Shown piece after piece: positions 47,971 through 60,070 of a stretch of 64,000 nucleotides of DNA. Source of the DNA: Enoplosus armatus. Taxonomy: Eukaryota > Chordata > Actinopteri > Centrarchiformes > Enoplosidae. Positions within the stretch are counted from its first letter, which is position 1; each line of letters begins with the position of its first letter. Below the pieces are notes generated by a model. The model was not told the origin of the DNA and did no database searches. It saw nothing but the letters and a program-made list of their open reading frames with translations. Both the position numbers and the translations under genes were made by a program. Location: NCBI RefSeq assembly GCF_043641665.1, contig NC_092189.1:13484833-13548832 (forward strand), in the 5' to 3' direction.

Positions 47971-48779
47971 GTAGGTGTTTCCCAACGCTCCCGCTGACAG
48001 ACGCAGACACAGAAGGGGGTAAACAGGAAGCAGATAAAGAGTTTTCCAGCTCTTTTTGTAAAGTTTAAGGGTTTGGAGATGTTTCGTCTGTTACGGCAGT
48101 CTGGAGGAAGGAGGAGGCTTACAAAGAGTTGTCTCGCTCAGCAGAATGGGCCTGTGATTTTCAACACACAATGATCTTATGCTTGTTTTTCGTTCTTTTT
48201 CTTTGTGTCTCTGTTTCTCTTTTTAGCCCATAAGATTGGCGTCAAAACTTCTCTGGCAGTGTTAGTGGTTCACATTACCATCAGTAGAATGTGTTCATTC
48301 ATGATGATGGCAAGTTCACTTTGCCTAACACAAGATATTAAATATTTAATGTGGATAAGCAGTTGATATGTCTAAATTTCACCCAATCTCCCAAACTTCC
48401 GGACATTTTCAGGTTTCTCACTCTGGACTGGATGTTACCATTTTTGTCCAGCCTAGCTTTGCAAAGTTGCATTCCTGGGATTTACATTAGGTGTCGAGGG
48501 GGGAAACTTCCTTATAAATTCTTCCAGAATATTAACTCCAGGGCTTGAAGCTACATTAGGTTGTCTCTATATCTCTGCTACATCTCTTTTAGTTTCAGTT
48601 TACCTTGTTTGAGGGCCAAAGCACTGAAAATGAAAGAGACTTACTAAGACTGAACTAAGTAAAGCACTGTCACAAAGAAAGTTTCTCTTTAGATTGTGAC
48701 TGGTTTCACTGATGCACATTTTCACTTGAGTTTCACTTAAGCTAAAAATGACTTGAAATTGACTTTTTATTTGCTTTTT
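47971..48779. other. non-coding, nothing seen
   Basis: Unique sequence. Confidence 0.45.
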
Positions 48780-49000
48780 CATATGACCTTTATTTAACCA
48801 GGTAAGTCCCATTCAGGTTGGAAGCCTCTTTCACAAGAGAGACCTGGCACCATAAAAAGTTTCAGATAGGACAATACAACATCAGGCACACATCAATCAA
48901 TACTAAAGACCAGGTGACAAAGGCTAAAATAAGCTAATAACAGAGAAAATGACAACAACACAGAACAATACTAAGGCAAAAAATAGCTAAAAATAGGGAC
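48780..49000 (-). mobile_element. non-LTR retrotransposon 3' tail
   Basis: Plus-strand landmarks ATGACCTTTATTTAACCAGG, TAAGTCCCATTCAGG and CACAAGAGAGACCTGGCACC match, in order, a 3' end found thousands of times in fish genomes (recalled, not searched). On the minus strand it ends CCTGGTTAAATAAAGGTCAT, as LINE tails do. The GTAAGT inside it mimics a splice donor. The AC-rich remainder to about 49000 is the element's A/C-rich body. Confidence 0.6.
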
Positions 49001-49400
49001 AATTGAACATTACATTACTATACAATAACAAGGCTTGGGCCATATCAAGGCATACAGCCTCTATAGGTCAAGTCCTCATGGTGAAACCCGTCTCTGGTGA
49101 CCCAGACACGTGCCTGCCATGTAATGAATATTGCCAGGCATCCCAGATATCTAAGTGCACAAGAGCTCCTGGGAAATCCCTTGATTCCCATTAATTATCT
49201 TTCATCTGTTCCCTCGAGGTAGCCTGGTGTGCTAAGTAGAGAGGATGAAAGGAAGTCCTAATCTATTGTAATAAATAGAAAAGCCACACAGAGGATTTGA
49301 CCTTTCTCACTTGGAAGGGAATGACCTAGTTGTGATGACAGGAACATCTCAGCTGATGATGGTAACCTTCAGTTTAAGGAATCCTCCAATGGGATGCCTT
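49001..49400. other. candidate conserved non-coding element
   Basis: GTAATGAATATTGCC, CCTTGATTCCCATTAATTAT (TAATTA at 49192-49197) and GGTAACCTTCAG occur in a repeat-free block with no ORF of note. CNE-like texture. Not tested. Confidence 0.3.
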
Positions 49401-49576
49401 TACATTCCTGGTAGATTACTTTGTAATGTGAACGCCATATTTCTACTGTTTACCTGCCGATTGTCCCGATGACAGACAAAAGGATTGCTATCGTCATAAC
49501 TTTCCAGAGCAGTAAAATCCTTCCTTGTGTTATTATCTGCATCCGATAATGTAAACCCACTGGACCTCCTGGATTG

Positions 49577-49581
<5 letters not shown>

Positions 49582-49628
<47 letters not shown>
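49582..49628. repeat. (AT)n microsatellite
   Basis: Pure AT run of about 47 bp, self-complementary over its whole length. Confidence 0.95.
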
Positions 49629-49633
<5 letters not shown>

Positions 49634-52600
49634 TGCTACTCTTCACTGTTTGATATATCAGTCTGTATCAGTAACGTCACCTTTACCAGATGATAATGTT
49701 ATTGTCATGAATGATCATTTTGCATTTATTTTGGATCCACTTTAGTTTTGTGCTTACGCTGTACAGTTGGTGTAATATTCAGTCAGGACACATTGTCAGC
49801 AAAACAATAAGAAAGAAATGTAAGTAAAGGGCATTTAGAGAGATGTATTAGAGGGAGCATTTCAGAGAGGCTCAGAAATGACTAGAAAAGGCTGAGAGCA
49901 AAGAGGAGTGGGGCACTCAAGACAAGTGGGAAAAAAAAGAAAGGGCGGGATATTGAGTTGGAGAAGGGTGGAGTTGTGGGAGTGAGATAAGTGTAAGAAC
50001 GAGAGCCCTGAGAATTTAGGCTCAGGATGCAAAGGAGATATGATAAGAGGATGCTCCAGTCGCGTTTCACAGTCAGTAGTAGAGCTGAGTTCTCGGTGGT
50101 TGTGTGCCTCTTATTCTTTCTCAGAAACAATGGTACCTCTTTACATTTGCAAAGTAAACTCACACCACCCTGGGCACACACAGTTGCCATGGAGCAGCAT
50201 GGTGCTGTTGTTGTTGGTATTGGTAACCAGGCTTGGAGGGAGAGTACAACGCAGGCTGTATGAGTCATACAGAGAGTGAGCCGCCTATCCTTCCCTGCCT
50301 ACAGGCCATCGATAGACAGTAGAGATGATGAAATGATGCACCAGTCTTTATATTAGTGATCACATCACAATTTCTACTGTGACATCTAGCAATAGTTACC
50401 ATAGTGACGAGCTGTGTAACATCTTGTGGTCGTATGGAAATTGTGCGGTTTCTTTGAAGTATGGCGTCTGACGACATGCTTACTGTAGGATTTCATTATG
50501 CAACGAAAACTCTTGCCTAAACCCTCATAACTTGCGTCTGACTTACAAGTGACCAAATGACTAACAAATACCAAACTATCCAACGGGTTTGTACCTCGGT
50601 GTTGTGATAATTAATTGATGAAAAGTAACCTCAACAATCACACAGGAATAAACACTTATGTAAGACCAACAAACATAACACACTTGTAAATGTCAGGCAC
50701 CAATGCTGAACAGAGTAAACAGTGCCAGATGGCGCTGACAACCCACTACCGGCATGGGCAGCAACCGGCACAGAGAACATTTAAAACAATATGAGACGTG
50801 ACCAGGAAACAGACTCTTAAACACATAGGTCAACTTGTCACAGTGTGTTAGCTGCAAAGCTGCATCCATAAGACTTAGACACATTCTGCTTAGCTCTGCC
50901 AGGATGTGTCTGCTTTTCCTTTTAGGTCTCTGTTCTGACTGTGTTTACTAAGGAGTAGCTGGAGTGCCACCATGCATCATGTAGAGGTGAAGGCCATATG
51001 GTGCGTTGTCACACCCATGACACAGGTGCTATCACAGCCTCGTGGTGTACTACAGTATGTACACGTTATCTGTTACACTGTTAACACTTCAAGGAAGCTC
51101 ACTGGAGTGTTTGTAGGCTGTGGTCTGCTCAGGTCAGCCACAATATAGGGCAATGTTCTGGCTTACATAAGCTGCTGTCTAGTGAAAGCTCACGTTGTCG
51201 AGTAAACCACAGCTGGAAAGAAATGTTTCATTTTGTCTTGCAGACCACAGAAGAAAGCCTTTTCAGTGATTTTCTCCAGTATTTACTTGCCAGGACAGTT
51301 ACACAACGTTGTATCAGCTGCATGTATGTTTACGTTTGCATGTCAAACTCCATTTAAATCTCGGAACTGTCTTTGTACTTGATTATGTCTTGGCATGGTG
51401 TTTCTGTCATACACCACATAACATTGGATTAAGCATGTCAAGCCTTACATCTTACCCTCTGCCGTTGCCCCATTACAAGTATGTTAGTATCAAAGGAAAC
51501 TGCAGGTTTTAAAAGGCCAAGGAAATGATCAGCATCAATAAAAAAAAAAGGAGTTCTGATACAAAAGCAGAAACAGATAGAGAAAGTTTTCTGTTAATTG
51601 ACCGTGCAAGCAGACATGCATATGATCTGCCTCAGTGACTGTCGGCTATGAGGCTAGCTGCTTCTCTGCTTGTGTGGTTGTCATTACCTAATTACCCATC
51701 CATTCCTCCAAAACTAAAGGGACTGAAACTGCAACCTCTTTTACAAACCCTGTATTTTTCTCAAGCCGACCACAGTAATCCTGTTGTGTGTTCAGTGCTA
51801 GACATTACCCTTTTGTGTTTACATTCCCATCTGTTTGCAGTCAGACACGACACACACACAGACCTGCTCAAGGGCATGCACTTTGACAAGTGTGTCTGTT
51901 GCATAACTAATGGTATGCCAAGCAGCAGGCACACATATTCATGCTCATCTTACCGGAGCAGGTGTATTCTGTTTGGTTAAGAACATGCCTTTCTGCATCA
52001 TTGAGACCTGGGTTGTCTGTTCACATACTGCTAATGTAGGGTAAGGTGACAACTTATATAAAGTGGTGCATGAGGGAAGAAAACAGTATACAGTTGTGTA
52101 ATTGCATGACTAATTCTTATCAGGACCATACATATACACACTGGTACCTGACAGCATGAGGGTCAACTGATAAAAAGAGAGATATATTCTATTATTCCCC
52201 ACACTGTTAACCTTTGCTCTGTTTTATAAAAAGTATGTTTCTTCTACTGCAGGTGAATTCACACGTACAGTTTGAACACAGATACTCAAACATTCACTGT
52301 AATGCCCCACACTTCCTTTAGCCACTGTATTCTGTCAGCTGAAGCTTCATGTTACTAATAGCTTTTGCATGGAGGTCACTCCCATACATTGTCATTACTG
52401 CTGCTGCAGAGTAAAAACTGCTGACAGTGAATATCCAACCAGAATCAACAAACAGCAGAATCGACTGTGTTTGGAGATATGTAACTGAAATTCAGCCATG
52501 ATAAATTAATCATTTGCTTTATCACAACCTTGCTCTGGCTGCTGATACACACAAGTTGCATGTAGATTATGTTACTAAATGATTATGTGAGTGAACTGAG

Positions 52601-52697
52601 TAGTGATGCATGGTAATTGTGTGCTGGTTTATAAGCCTTCACAAGCAAGCTATTACAATAAATGCTTGCTGCAAGCCAGTCTGCTGTTATGTGTGTT

Positions 52698-52698
<1 letters not shown>
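49629..52698. other. non-coding, X-box-like motif only
   Basis: Unique sequence with short ORFs (longest 128 codons, 49882-50268 minus; 110 codons, 51648-51980 plus), none recognised. A close RFX X-box, GTTACCATAGTGAC, lies at 50395-50408. Confidence 0.45.

Positions 52699-52755
<57 letters not shown>
52699..52755. repeat. (GT)n microsatellite, longest in the window
   Basis: GT run of about 55 bp. Confidence 0.95.
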
Positions 52756-52756
<1 letters not shown>

Positions 52757-53970
52757 GTGTGTGCTCCATTAAACTCTGACTTGGAGCAAAAGTGGGACTC
52801 TTTATCTAATCTTGCAGATCTGAAAAGTATTCAGTGTGAGTTGGATCGACATCATACAGTATATAGCATATCATTGTATTTGTGTTCATGTCTGTGCACA
52901 GATAATATTGGAATGCTGAAATCTTCTATTTAATATAATTTCATGCTTTAATGTCATTCATAAAATGGGTCTGTACTTTGTACTTTCTGTACTCAACATT
53001 AGTTTCATGTCAGTCAGAGTGTATGTTTAAGTATATGTGTGGTATTTTGAGTATTGTATGCTCATAGAAGCGTTGCATTAGAGTCACCAACTAACCGAAC
53101 ACTATATCTGACTCAAGCTCTTGGTTTACATTTAGAAATGAGCTCATTGCTCTTCCTGTTTGGTAATAGGCAGCCAATCATCCAACCTATCTGTAGAGCA
53201 GATCACCCCAGGAGAGCACTTGAAGTGGATCTGTGGTTTACTCCACTCTGTCTGCACTTACAAGGAGAGGAGGTGAAGTGAAATAGAGCCCAGTTGTTGA
53301 TGAAACACACCCAGGAAAAAGAGAAATCATCCTGGGATGAACACATCTGTCAGTGTTTGGGTTCCTTTCCTTCATCCACACCAAGTTTCAGTGCGTGACG
53401 TTAATTCCTAGGGTGGGCTATTTTAAGACTAATGAGTCAAACAGGGATGAGCCCTCATTTCCTTTCATTTCTCACACCACTCTGTCGCCAACTGTGTTTG
53501 TGTGTCTCAGCTTGCATTTGTCCCCATGGTAACGGTGGTAGAGGGAAACCCATAATCAACAGACAAAATCTGACTAAGAAATTCCTCCACTGCTCACGAC
53601 AGCAAACCAGCAGTATCCCAGAATAGAAGTCATTGAGCCCTGAGGCTGCGTCTGTTCTCTCATGTACTGAAGACATAGAGAGGGAAAGGAGCAACTGGAG
53701 GCGTTGAGCTGTTGTATTTAACAGTGACAGTTGGACATGATTCAATCAAATACTTTTTCCCAGGCCTTGAACAGAGGGAGAAATAAAAAGAGAGGGAAGT
53801 GGGTCACGCCCTGGTCAGCTGTGGAAATCCAACTCAGCACAGATGTGTGTCACCAGGAGTCCTGGCACGGCTTCTTTCAGTAGAAAAGCTGGACAAAGTT
53901 GATACACACTCAGTGCCTGGTGGCTATTGTCCAAAGTGTGTCGGCAAGGCCTGTGCTGGTGCCCAGAAAC
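52756..53970. other. non-coding, X-box-like motif only
   Basis: Unique sequence. GTCCCCATGGTAAC at 53520-53533 fits the RFX X-box pattern. Nothing else is supportable. Confidence 0.45.
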
Positions 53971-54250
53971 AGTGTAATTCCACCTAGGCTCATTGAAACA
54001 AGCAGATGGATTATCTCTAAATAACACCTAGCTCAAACTGTGCCCATGATCAGGTGTCTGTTATGCAATGAGCTATGCAAATGCAGTTGATTTATTTAAT
54101 CTGCTATAACCCTGGAGTATAGTTAGGACCAGGCTGATGTGTGCAGCTGTCTAAATAGCCGGTGAGGCCTTGAAGCAGTCAGGGAGGGCAAATCCCCTCT
54201 GCGTGCCACTCCAGGGGAATCTACAAAGCTACAGTCTGCATGGGAAAAAG
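53971..54250. other. candidate conserved non-coding element
   Basis: TTATGCAATGAGC and a perfect octamer ATGCAAAT (54075-54082) lie close to TTGATTTATTTAATCTGC, in repeat-free sequence. Octamer plus homeodomain cores is a common layout of neural-development enhancers. Not tested. Confidence 0.35.
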
Positions 54251-55428
54251 AGATGTAAGAGTACATACATACACAGTACATAAATGTAGCACCATTTTTG
54301 CTTGTGGAAGCTTACATTTAATCTCCTGACTATAAAATCCACAAATAACAATTTAAAGACTATGAGGCGGTATAATTTACACTGTTGCTATTCCTTACCG
54401 AAATGAAAGAAAAACAGCCCCTGGGTGCATTATTGAGCTTCACTTTTGTTTTACACAAACCTCTTTTTTGAAGACTTGTTACTGTAAACTGCAACAGAAA
54501 ATAACAATTAAGATGCCAATTTGCAATATTTGTATAAACAAAGCTGTTGTGTCGGGACGCGTCACTCCCAACAAGAAGTGATAAATTAAAACTTGTGAAA
54601 TAGCTACTGATTCCCAAAAAGCAGTGAGAGATATGCCCACAGAGAGCTGGATCGTGCAATCATACAACTTCATAAAATGATGAAAGACTTTCATGACTGT
54701 GTAGTGCGCAATTTACTGTACCGGTGTCACACTACATGATTTTGGGGTTTTAAAGGCCTTAAATTTCAAGCAATTAACCTGTCACTCTTGTTTTGGGCCA
54801 CCAACATGCAAAACACTAGTGAGGATAAAATTAACCTTAGCATTTTCTAAATTACAGATCATTGCTTTTCTTAAGAGAACATTTATCCCTGCTAGATCAA
54901 CAGACCAAAGCCCTGGAGGAAGCGTTGGGCGCTCTCCTCTGCAGAGAATTATGGGATTTCCCTCAGCGCCGACCACCAGATGTTACATCAGAATGGTAGA
55001 CATGCGTCGGCTGAACTCTCTGTGGTGGGGAGTGATGCCACACAGCACAGTATATATTGTTTTCAAAGGATTCTGTTTTGAAAAATATGAACCAAAAATA
55101 ACGTGCTGTCCTGCTGCTGCGTACGTATGAAAAGATCAGCAGAGCCACAGAGACAAGGTGTCTTTTCTTTCTTTATATTTGTTGATTTGCTCTCCCCACT
55201 CCGACTCCCGAAACCCCCTGAAGGAAAAAGAAGAGAGAGCACAGTAAGACCTCTGAATTTTATATTGTGTTTATTTGGGTTGTAGTTGTATTAGTTTAAG
55301 AGTATCTCTGAAGTTTGCAACCCTACACACAATGTGAACTTCAAGCTGAAGTGTTACCTGAGGTCATGGATCATAGCCTGGAAATGTGTTCAGTAAAGCA
55401 GTTTAGTTACATTCTGAATGAACATAAA
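54251..55428. other. non-coding, nothing secure
   Basis: Unique sequence. The 103-codon ORF at 54819-55130 has no recognised domain. GC content rises around 54900-55050. Confidence 0.4.
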
Positions 55429-55782
55429 TTATTTTGTATGCTCTCTGCTCAGTTTTTTAGTTTGACATCTTATTTCGAGTAGTAAAGCAAAATAAGATAC
55501 ATTTGTGATTACAACAGCCATGTAATCTTCACACTTATCCAGATCTATCATCTTTGCGCCAAGCAGGTTAAGCTTATCCACAGCTGGTAGTGATGCAAGT
55601 CGTTCCTTCAATTGAATGAATACTAAAACCCCAACACCGCCAGTCTCTGACAAGCACCCCACTAGTATGGAAACCAATCCAGCAGACTTGTTCATTTGAC
55701 TAATCCTCACAGCTTCAGGGATAGAAATAGAAGCCATTATATAATCGAACGAGGTTGTACTTGGCACTGAGCCGCTTTTCAA
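55429..55782 (-). CDS. 117-codon ORF, product not recognised
   Basis: An uninterrupted minus-strand frame begins at an ATG (55782) and ends TAA. A second in-frame ATG at residue 16 follows SFDYI. Residues 34-56 (SAGLVSILVGCLSETGGVGV and on) form a hydrophobic, small-residue stretch; residues 59-80 (KERLASLPAVDKLNLLGAKM) look like a charged amphipathic helix; the end is basic. Unlike most ORFs here it has balanced composition and no low-complexity source, which is why I list it. No promoter, homologue or splice structure can be shown. It may be a single exon, a retrocopy fragment, a transposon ORF or chance. Confidence 0.3.
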   Translation of the reverse strand: MKSGSVPSTTSFDYIMASISIPEAVRISQMNKSAGLVSILVGCLSETGGVGVLVFIQLKERLASLPAVDKLNLLGAKMIDLDKCEDYMAVVITNVSYFALLLEIRCQTKKLSREHTK

Positions 55783-57923
55783 AATAAAGTATACCTGTCC
55801 AAACTGTCAAGATAGAAAAATATTAAAGTTATGTCAGAGGAAAATTTAAAATCTACCATACCTACAATAATTGTATATTAGAGTATATTTAATGAGACAA
55901 CAGCTAACATTAGACATTTTACACCTATATTGCCAATAAATATCGATGTAAAAATGAATGTTAATGTGGCACTAAAATGTGTCAATCTAGCATCAGCAGT
56001 TTCAGCAACAGGCCATCCAGGCAGCTGAATAAAGTTTATTTTTCTCTCACTTTCTCTGACCTTAAGGTGCCCACAGCATTCCTACAACAAAATCTTATTT
56101 GTTGATATTGTGACCAAACACTTCACTTGTTCTTGTTGTTATTGTTGCCTTTTTGTTTGTTTGTTTGTTGAGACAAAGCTACTTTTCACGCATAGTCAGC
56201 CAGTGACTCATCCTGGCTTACGCAATGGGACTCTTTAGCCAGCATTTGACATTATCAGACGACTGTCAGTGCCTCCCAATGATGCAGCCACAGCCAGTAT
56301 GAACAAGAGCCTCCACTGTTGTATTATGAAGGCGCTCCCACATGGGCAGAGTCCAATGCCATTTTCAACAAGGATGACATTCTCTGTCTGTGCTCACTAT
56401 GAACACATTTGGTCTATGGCGTGACAACTTTGCACAAAATCCCATCAGCATCTTCAGTGTAGGTCATGGGAGAGGAGTTTTCATGAGGATTTTTTTTCTC
56501 ACCACAGCACTACTAGTGTGTTGGATTCTGCATCTCAATTTAGATTTGGCAATTAGTTATATGGTGGATAGTAAAAGAGCTGTAAAGTTGATGAGAAATT
56601 ACACTTTCACTACTCAGCCTTGCAAACAAACACACACAAACCCTTTACTGTGCACATGTTGTACCCACGACTTTCTGCCAATTCAGCAGCTGTTTTCATT
56701 GACTAGCTTTATAGGTATATAAATGTGATGCATGTCTGTGTGTTTAGGACTTTAAAACTTTGAGGTTGTTTGAGATAAATCCAAAAGGAATGGAGTCATC
56801 TTTTAACATCTAACTTGTGTTACTCTCCGCAACCAGTGGAATAATTTAAATGGAGGTATAAACCCCCCATGCATTTTATGCCAAATTAAACCAGAATATT
56901 TACTCTCTTTCATAGTGACATTAGTTATGCATATAAACAGAGTCAATTAACTGCAGCAGTCTCCATGCCATGTGAAAAATGTGCTACCATCAGGGTGTTT
57001 TAAAATGGATTATCCTTCTTCAAGTTAAACAAGCAGAATACAGATGAGTGTGTTGCCTCCAAAACATCAACATTCATCTGCATATACATTTATGCTGCAT
57101 ATTATGTACGTGTGTGTACATGCTTGTGGTGGTGAGTGTTTGTGTTCTTCAGCACCATGGGAAAGTGTCACAGATAATTACAAATGAACTTATTTTGAGT
57201 GATAAGCACATTTGAGCGCCTTACACAGGGTCTTAGTAAGAGGTAAACTTTGCTCTTATCCGCTTTCAAGTTTTGGATCAGATTATGCACAGAAGCACAG
57301 AATATTGCGAATGAACTCGTATGTGCCAGCATGTAATTACTGGTCCCCCAGCAGCAATGAAGCTCAAATCCATATCAGCTGCTTAACATCCTATGAAGTA
57401 GTCAAAATGTTTGCCTTACTTATGAAATGAACTTGATTAGTTTTACGGCGCAATTATTGTCTAAAAGCCTGATCTGGACCACTGAAAGTCAACAAACAGC
57501 ATAAATTGTATATAATTTGTAGCAGCTATGTACAGTATCCATCCTGAAATGTATGCATTTTATTGACAGAAAAAGGTGGCCACAGAATATAAAAAGGGAT
57601 AAAGTATGGACTACCCAGTAAGCTTGATGAGACAGACATGATTTGTTAAGATTTGCGTCACCAGTTAAGAGTCAAGAATGTGAAGAACTATGTGTAGAGT
57701 GTAGAGGAAACTGACCTCTGCTCTGGTAAATGGATTATTATAGTCTGGGGGCCAATACTGGGCAAACAGCAATTCTAAATCCAACTACTTATAAAGTTTG
57801 ACCAGAGCAATGGCGTGAAGAACTAATGCAGGGACATTGGAGGAAGACAAACAAGAGCAAGTTATGAAACCATGACCTTAATCTGTCTATTGTATTTGTG
57901 CTATACAGAAGAAATACACTCAC
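55783..57923. other. non-coding, nothing secure
   Basis: AT-rich unique sequence with a (TTTG)n stretch at 56152-56170. The 110-codon ORF at 56390-56722 is unrecognised. Confidence 0.45.
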
Positions 57924-58012
57924 CCAAGTCCACCCTGCATGGGTGCCCCTCGAGCACATTTTGACCTAACGATGGTCAGCAGGAATGTTCTCTCATCTGT
58001 GATCCACATGAC
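57924..58012 (-). CDS. 89-bp internal exon candidate with strong splice sites
   Basis: On the minus strand the acceptor region reads CACTTGGTTTGTTTTTAG, with CTAATC as a possible branch point 20-30 bp upstream. The exon ends CTTGG followed by a perfect GTGAGT donor. The 89 bp (29 codons + 2) are open in one frame: VMWITDERTFLLTIVRSKCA then RGAPMQGGL. The WxTDExxFxxI pattern is faintly like an annexin repeat (WGTDExxFxxI), but the glycine of the calcium loop is Ile and the rest does not fit, so I do not claim it. No partner exon was identified. It may be an isolated exon of a gene with long introns, a lncRNA exon or chance. Confidence 0.35.
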
Positions 58013-58462
58013 CTAAAAACAAACCAAGTGGTCCAGATTAGTGTGAAGTTAACATGCAACATGTGAATGAATGTAGGTCATTTCATCAAACACTGCAAAA
58101 TGTCACATGCCATAAATTGTGTAAAAATGTAAAAGTTTATCCTGGGATCCTGTTTGGATTCATTCTTTCCAGAATTAACACGTTTACAGCTTCGGTATGG
58201 AGCTCACATGTCGCAAATCCACAATCTCACTGATGTAAGATCATGTCACTTCACTGCAGCTAAAGGAAAACAAGATATCCACCTTAATAGGACAAAGAAA
58301 AAATCTAAGATTGACAGAAACCACTAACAGAGCAAGTGTGCCAAACAGATCCAACTATGTGGAACCATCAAGCATAGAGTCATCAGACAAATACTTGGCA
58401 CTGTAGTCAATAGCCTTTAATGTTCCTTTAATGCTATGTTTACAAATGCTCACATATGCACC
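58013..58462. other. non-coding, nothing seen
   Basis: AT-rich unique sequence. Confidence 0.5.
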
Positions 58463-58826
58463 TTAAAGGAATAATTAAACATTTTGGTGTCTTGCAGTCA
58501 TTATGTGATTGCCAGGCAACCAAAAGAAACTCCGGGAACTCACTTCTCCCAGCCAAGAAATAGTCCAGCACATGACGCCCCATAAAACTTGATTTTGTAC
58601 GGATTTAACAAACAAGATATAACCTTCTAAGATTGATTCTGCTGCCTTTGGACAGAGCTAGGCTAGCTGCTTCACCCTGCTCCTTGTCTTCATCCTAAGC
58701 TAAGCTAACTGCCCCCTGGCTCTAGCTTCACGCTTAGTGTACAGACATGAGAGTGGTGTCGATCTTCTCATCTAACTCTCAGAAAGTAAGCAGAGTATTT
58801 CCCAAAATTCCCAACTATTCATTTAA
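58463..58826 (-). mobile_element. short TTAA-bounded non-autonomous DNA element (MITE-like)
   Basis: The element is 364 bp long. Its left end TTAAAGGAATAATTAAACAT and the reverse complement of its right end TTAAATGAATAGTTGGGAAT share 19 of the first 25 positions, and both begin with TTAA. Inside, read on the minus strand, are landmarks of a very frequent fish repeat: AGATGAGAAGATCGACACCA, CATGTCTGTACAC, TTAGCTTAGCTTAGGATGAA, CTCTGTCCAAAGGCAGCAGA and GGACTATTTCTTGGC. TTAA ends suggest piggyBac-type mobilisation, but that is inference. No coding capacity. Confidence 0.7.
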
Positions 58827-59224
58827 TGGTACTTAAGAATTTCAAATAATATTCAATGGAGGGAGAGGAAAAGAGAGGTTTGTATTCAATTCTGGTAGGA
58901 ATGCTATCTTGGCGCTGTGTTTTGTTCACGTCTACAAATGTGAATTTTCTTTTTTGTTTGAATACTAGCACTGCATCACCAAGAATCCCAGTATCTTCTG
59001 GGGAGGGATGGTATCGCGGTCAGATACAGGGGCCCCCGTCTTCAGCAGATACAGGAAACAGCTGGGGCCTAAGCTAGCATAGCTCTACCTCCACGTTGTA
59101 AAGGAGTTAACCTAGTCTTCAGTGGCTGACTGGTGCTTTGACAGCTGAGAGGAAATGATTTTGAAGTAGGCTGGTGATCCTTCCTGTCCAACTTGCAGGC
59201 CCATAAGTCCCTGTGGCCACAGAA
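58827..59224. other. non-coding, nothing seen
   Basis: Unique sequence. Confidence 0.45.
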
Positions 59225-59270
59225 GAGAGAGAGAGAGAGAGACAGAGAGAAAGAGAGAGAGAGAGAGAGC
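59225..59270. repeat. (GA)n microsatellite
   Basis: GA run with single interruptions; the ORFs read through it on the minus strand are serine/leucine low complexity. Confidence 0.95.
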
Positions 59271-59968
59271 ATGTTTGTCTTGTCAGTGAGCCAGAATAGC
59301 TTTCCCTCAGGAAACTCCTTGAAAACGCGCAGTCAGACCTGAATAGTGCTTTGTGAGTTCCACACTGCAGCTGAGGCAGCACCAGGAAAAGCCAGGGAGA
59401 TTTCAAATCTCTCTTTAGTTTATTTTCATCTCATTGACTCAAGCTATTGTTAATAGATATCTCAGATAGCAGGAAATAACAAGAATATCGAGCAACTGAA
59501 ACTTCTTCGTCTGGCACTGAGGTCTCAGTCGTGGGCTTGATATTTGCTATAAAGCATCCTGGTAAAAAATGCTATTTTATTTATACCTACAGTTTCCTCA
59601 TAATGTTATAGGCGTGCATATTTAAGGAACCGGTGTTAGCTATTTGATAGTCACTAAGCGCATATATGCCTAAATCAGTTAATAAGTTACAGCCGCATAA
59701 AAATGTATGGTTGCTCCTTTTTATTCCCATCACTATGAAGTGCAATATGGACTATCAACGCAAAGATATTTCAGACGTGTGTGTGCCACCGAGACAAAGA
59801 ATCGTTAACATTTCCTTGACCTTGTTTGACTCTGGCACAGACAAATCCTTTGGGAATATGAGCAGTCATTGTATTTTTCCATAAGTTTTTACTGTGACTG
59901 TCATTTCCTCTGTTTTCAATGCACAACAAACATTACAAACTTGACTTTCCTCTGCTCCCTCTGCTCAG
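59271..59968. other. non-coding, nothing seen
   Basis: Unique sequence before the exon-like segment. Confidence 0.45.
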
Positions 59969-60070
59969 ATCCATCAAGGGCAGAAAACCCTGGAGTATTA
60001 TCATACAATGCTTCATACTGTACTGCAGTCTGGCAGCTGTCCAGTGTTTTCACTTACACTGACACCTCCA
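59969..60070 (+). CDS. 102-bp internal exon candidate with strong splice sites
   Basis: A long pyrimidine tract (TTTCCTCTGCTCCCTCTGCT) ends in CAG at 59968, and CCTCCA followed by GTAAGTGA gives a perfect donor at 60071. The length is a multiple of three. Two frames are open: one reads PSRAENPGVLSYNASYCTAV then WQLSSVFTYTDTS, with an N-glycosylation-type NAS and one Cys; the other reads IHQGQKTLEYYHTMLHTVLQ then SGSCPVFSLTLTPP. The signals are the best pair in the window, but neither peptide is recognised and no neighbouring exon could be attached. It could equally be a non-coding RNA exon. Confidence 0.35.

Noticed and set aside
47477..47974. Longest ORF (165 codons) as a complete gene
   Set aside because: It runs through pyrimidine tracts and joins unrelated-looking segments; no domain is visible. 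Only the last 84 bp have splice-like borders.
48801..48808. GTAAGT donor-like site
   Set aside because: It is part of the recurrent LINE 3' tail sequence, not a splice site.
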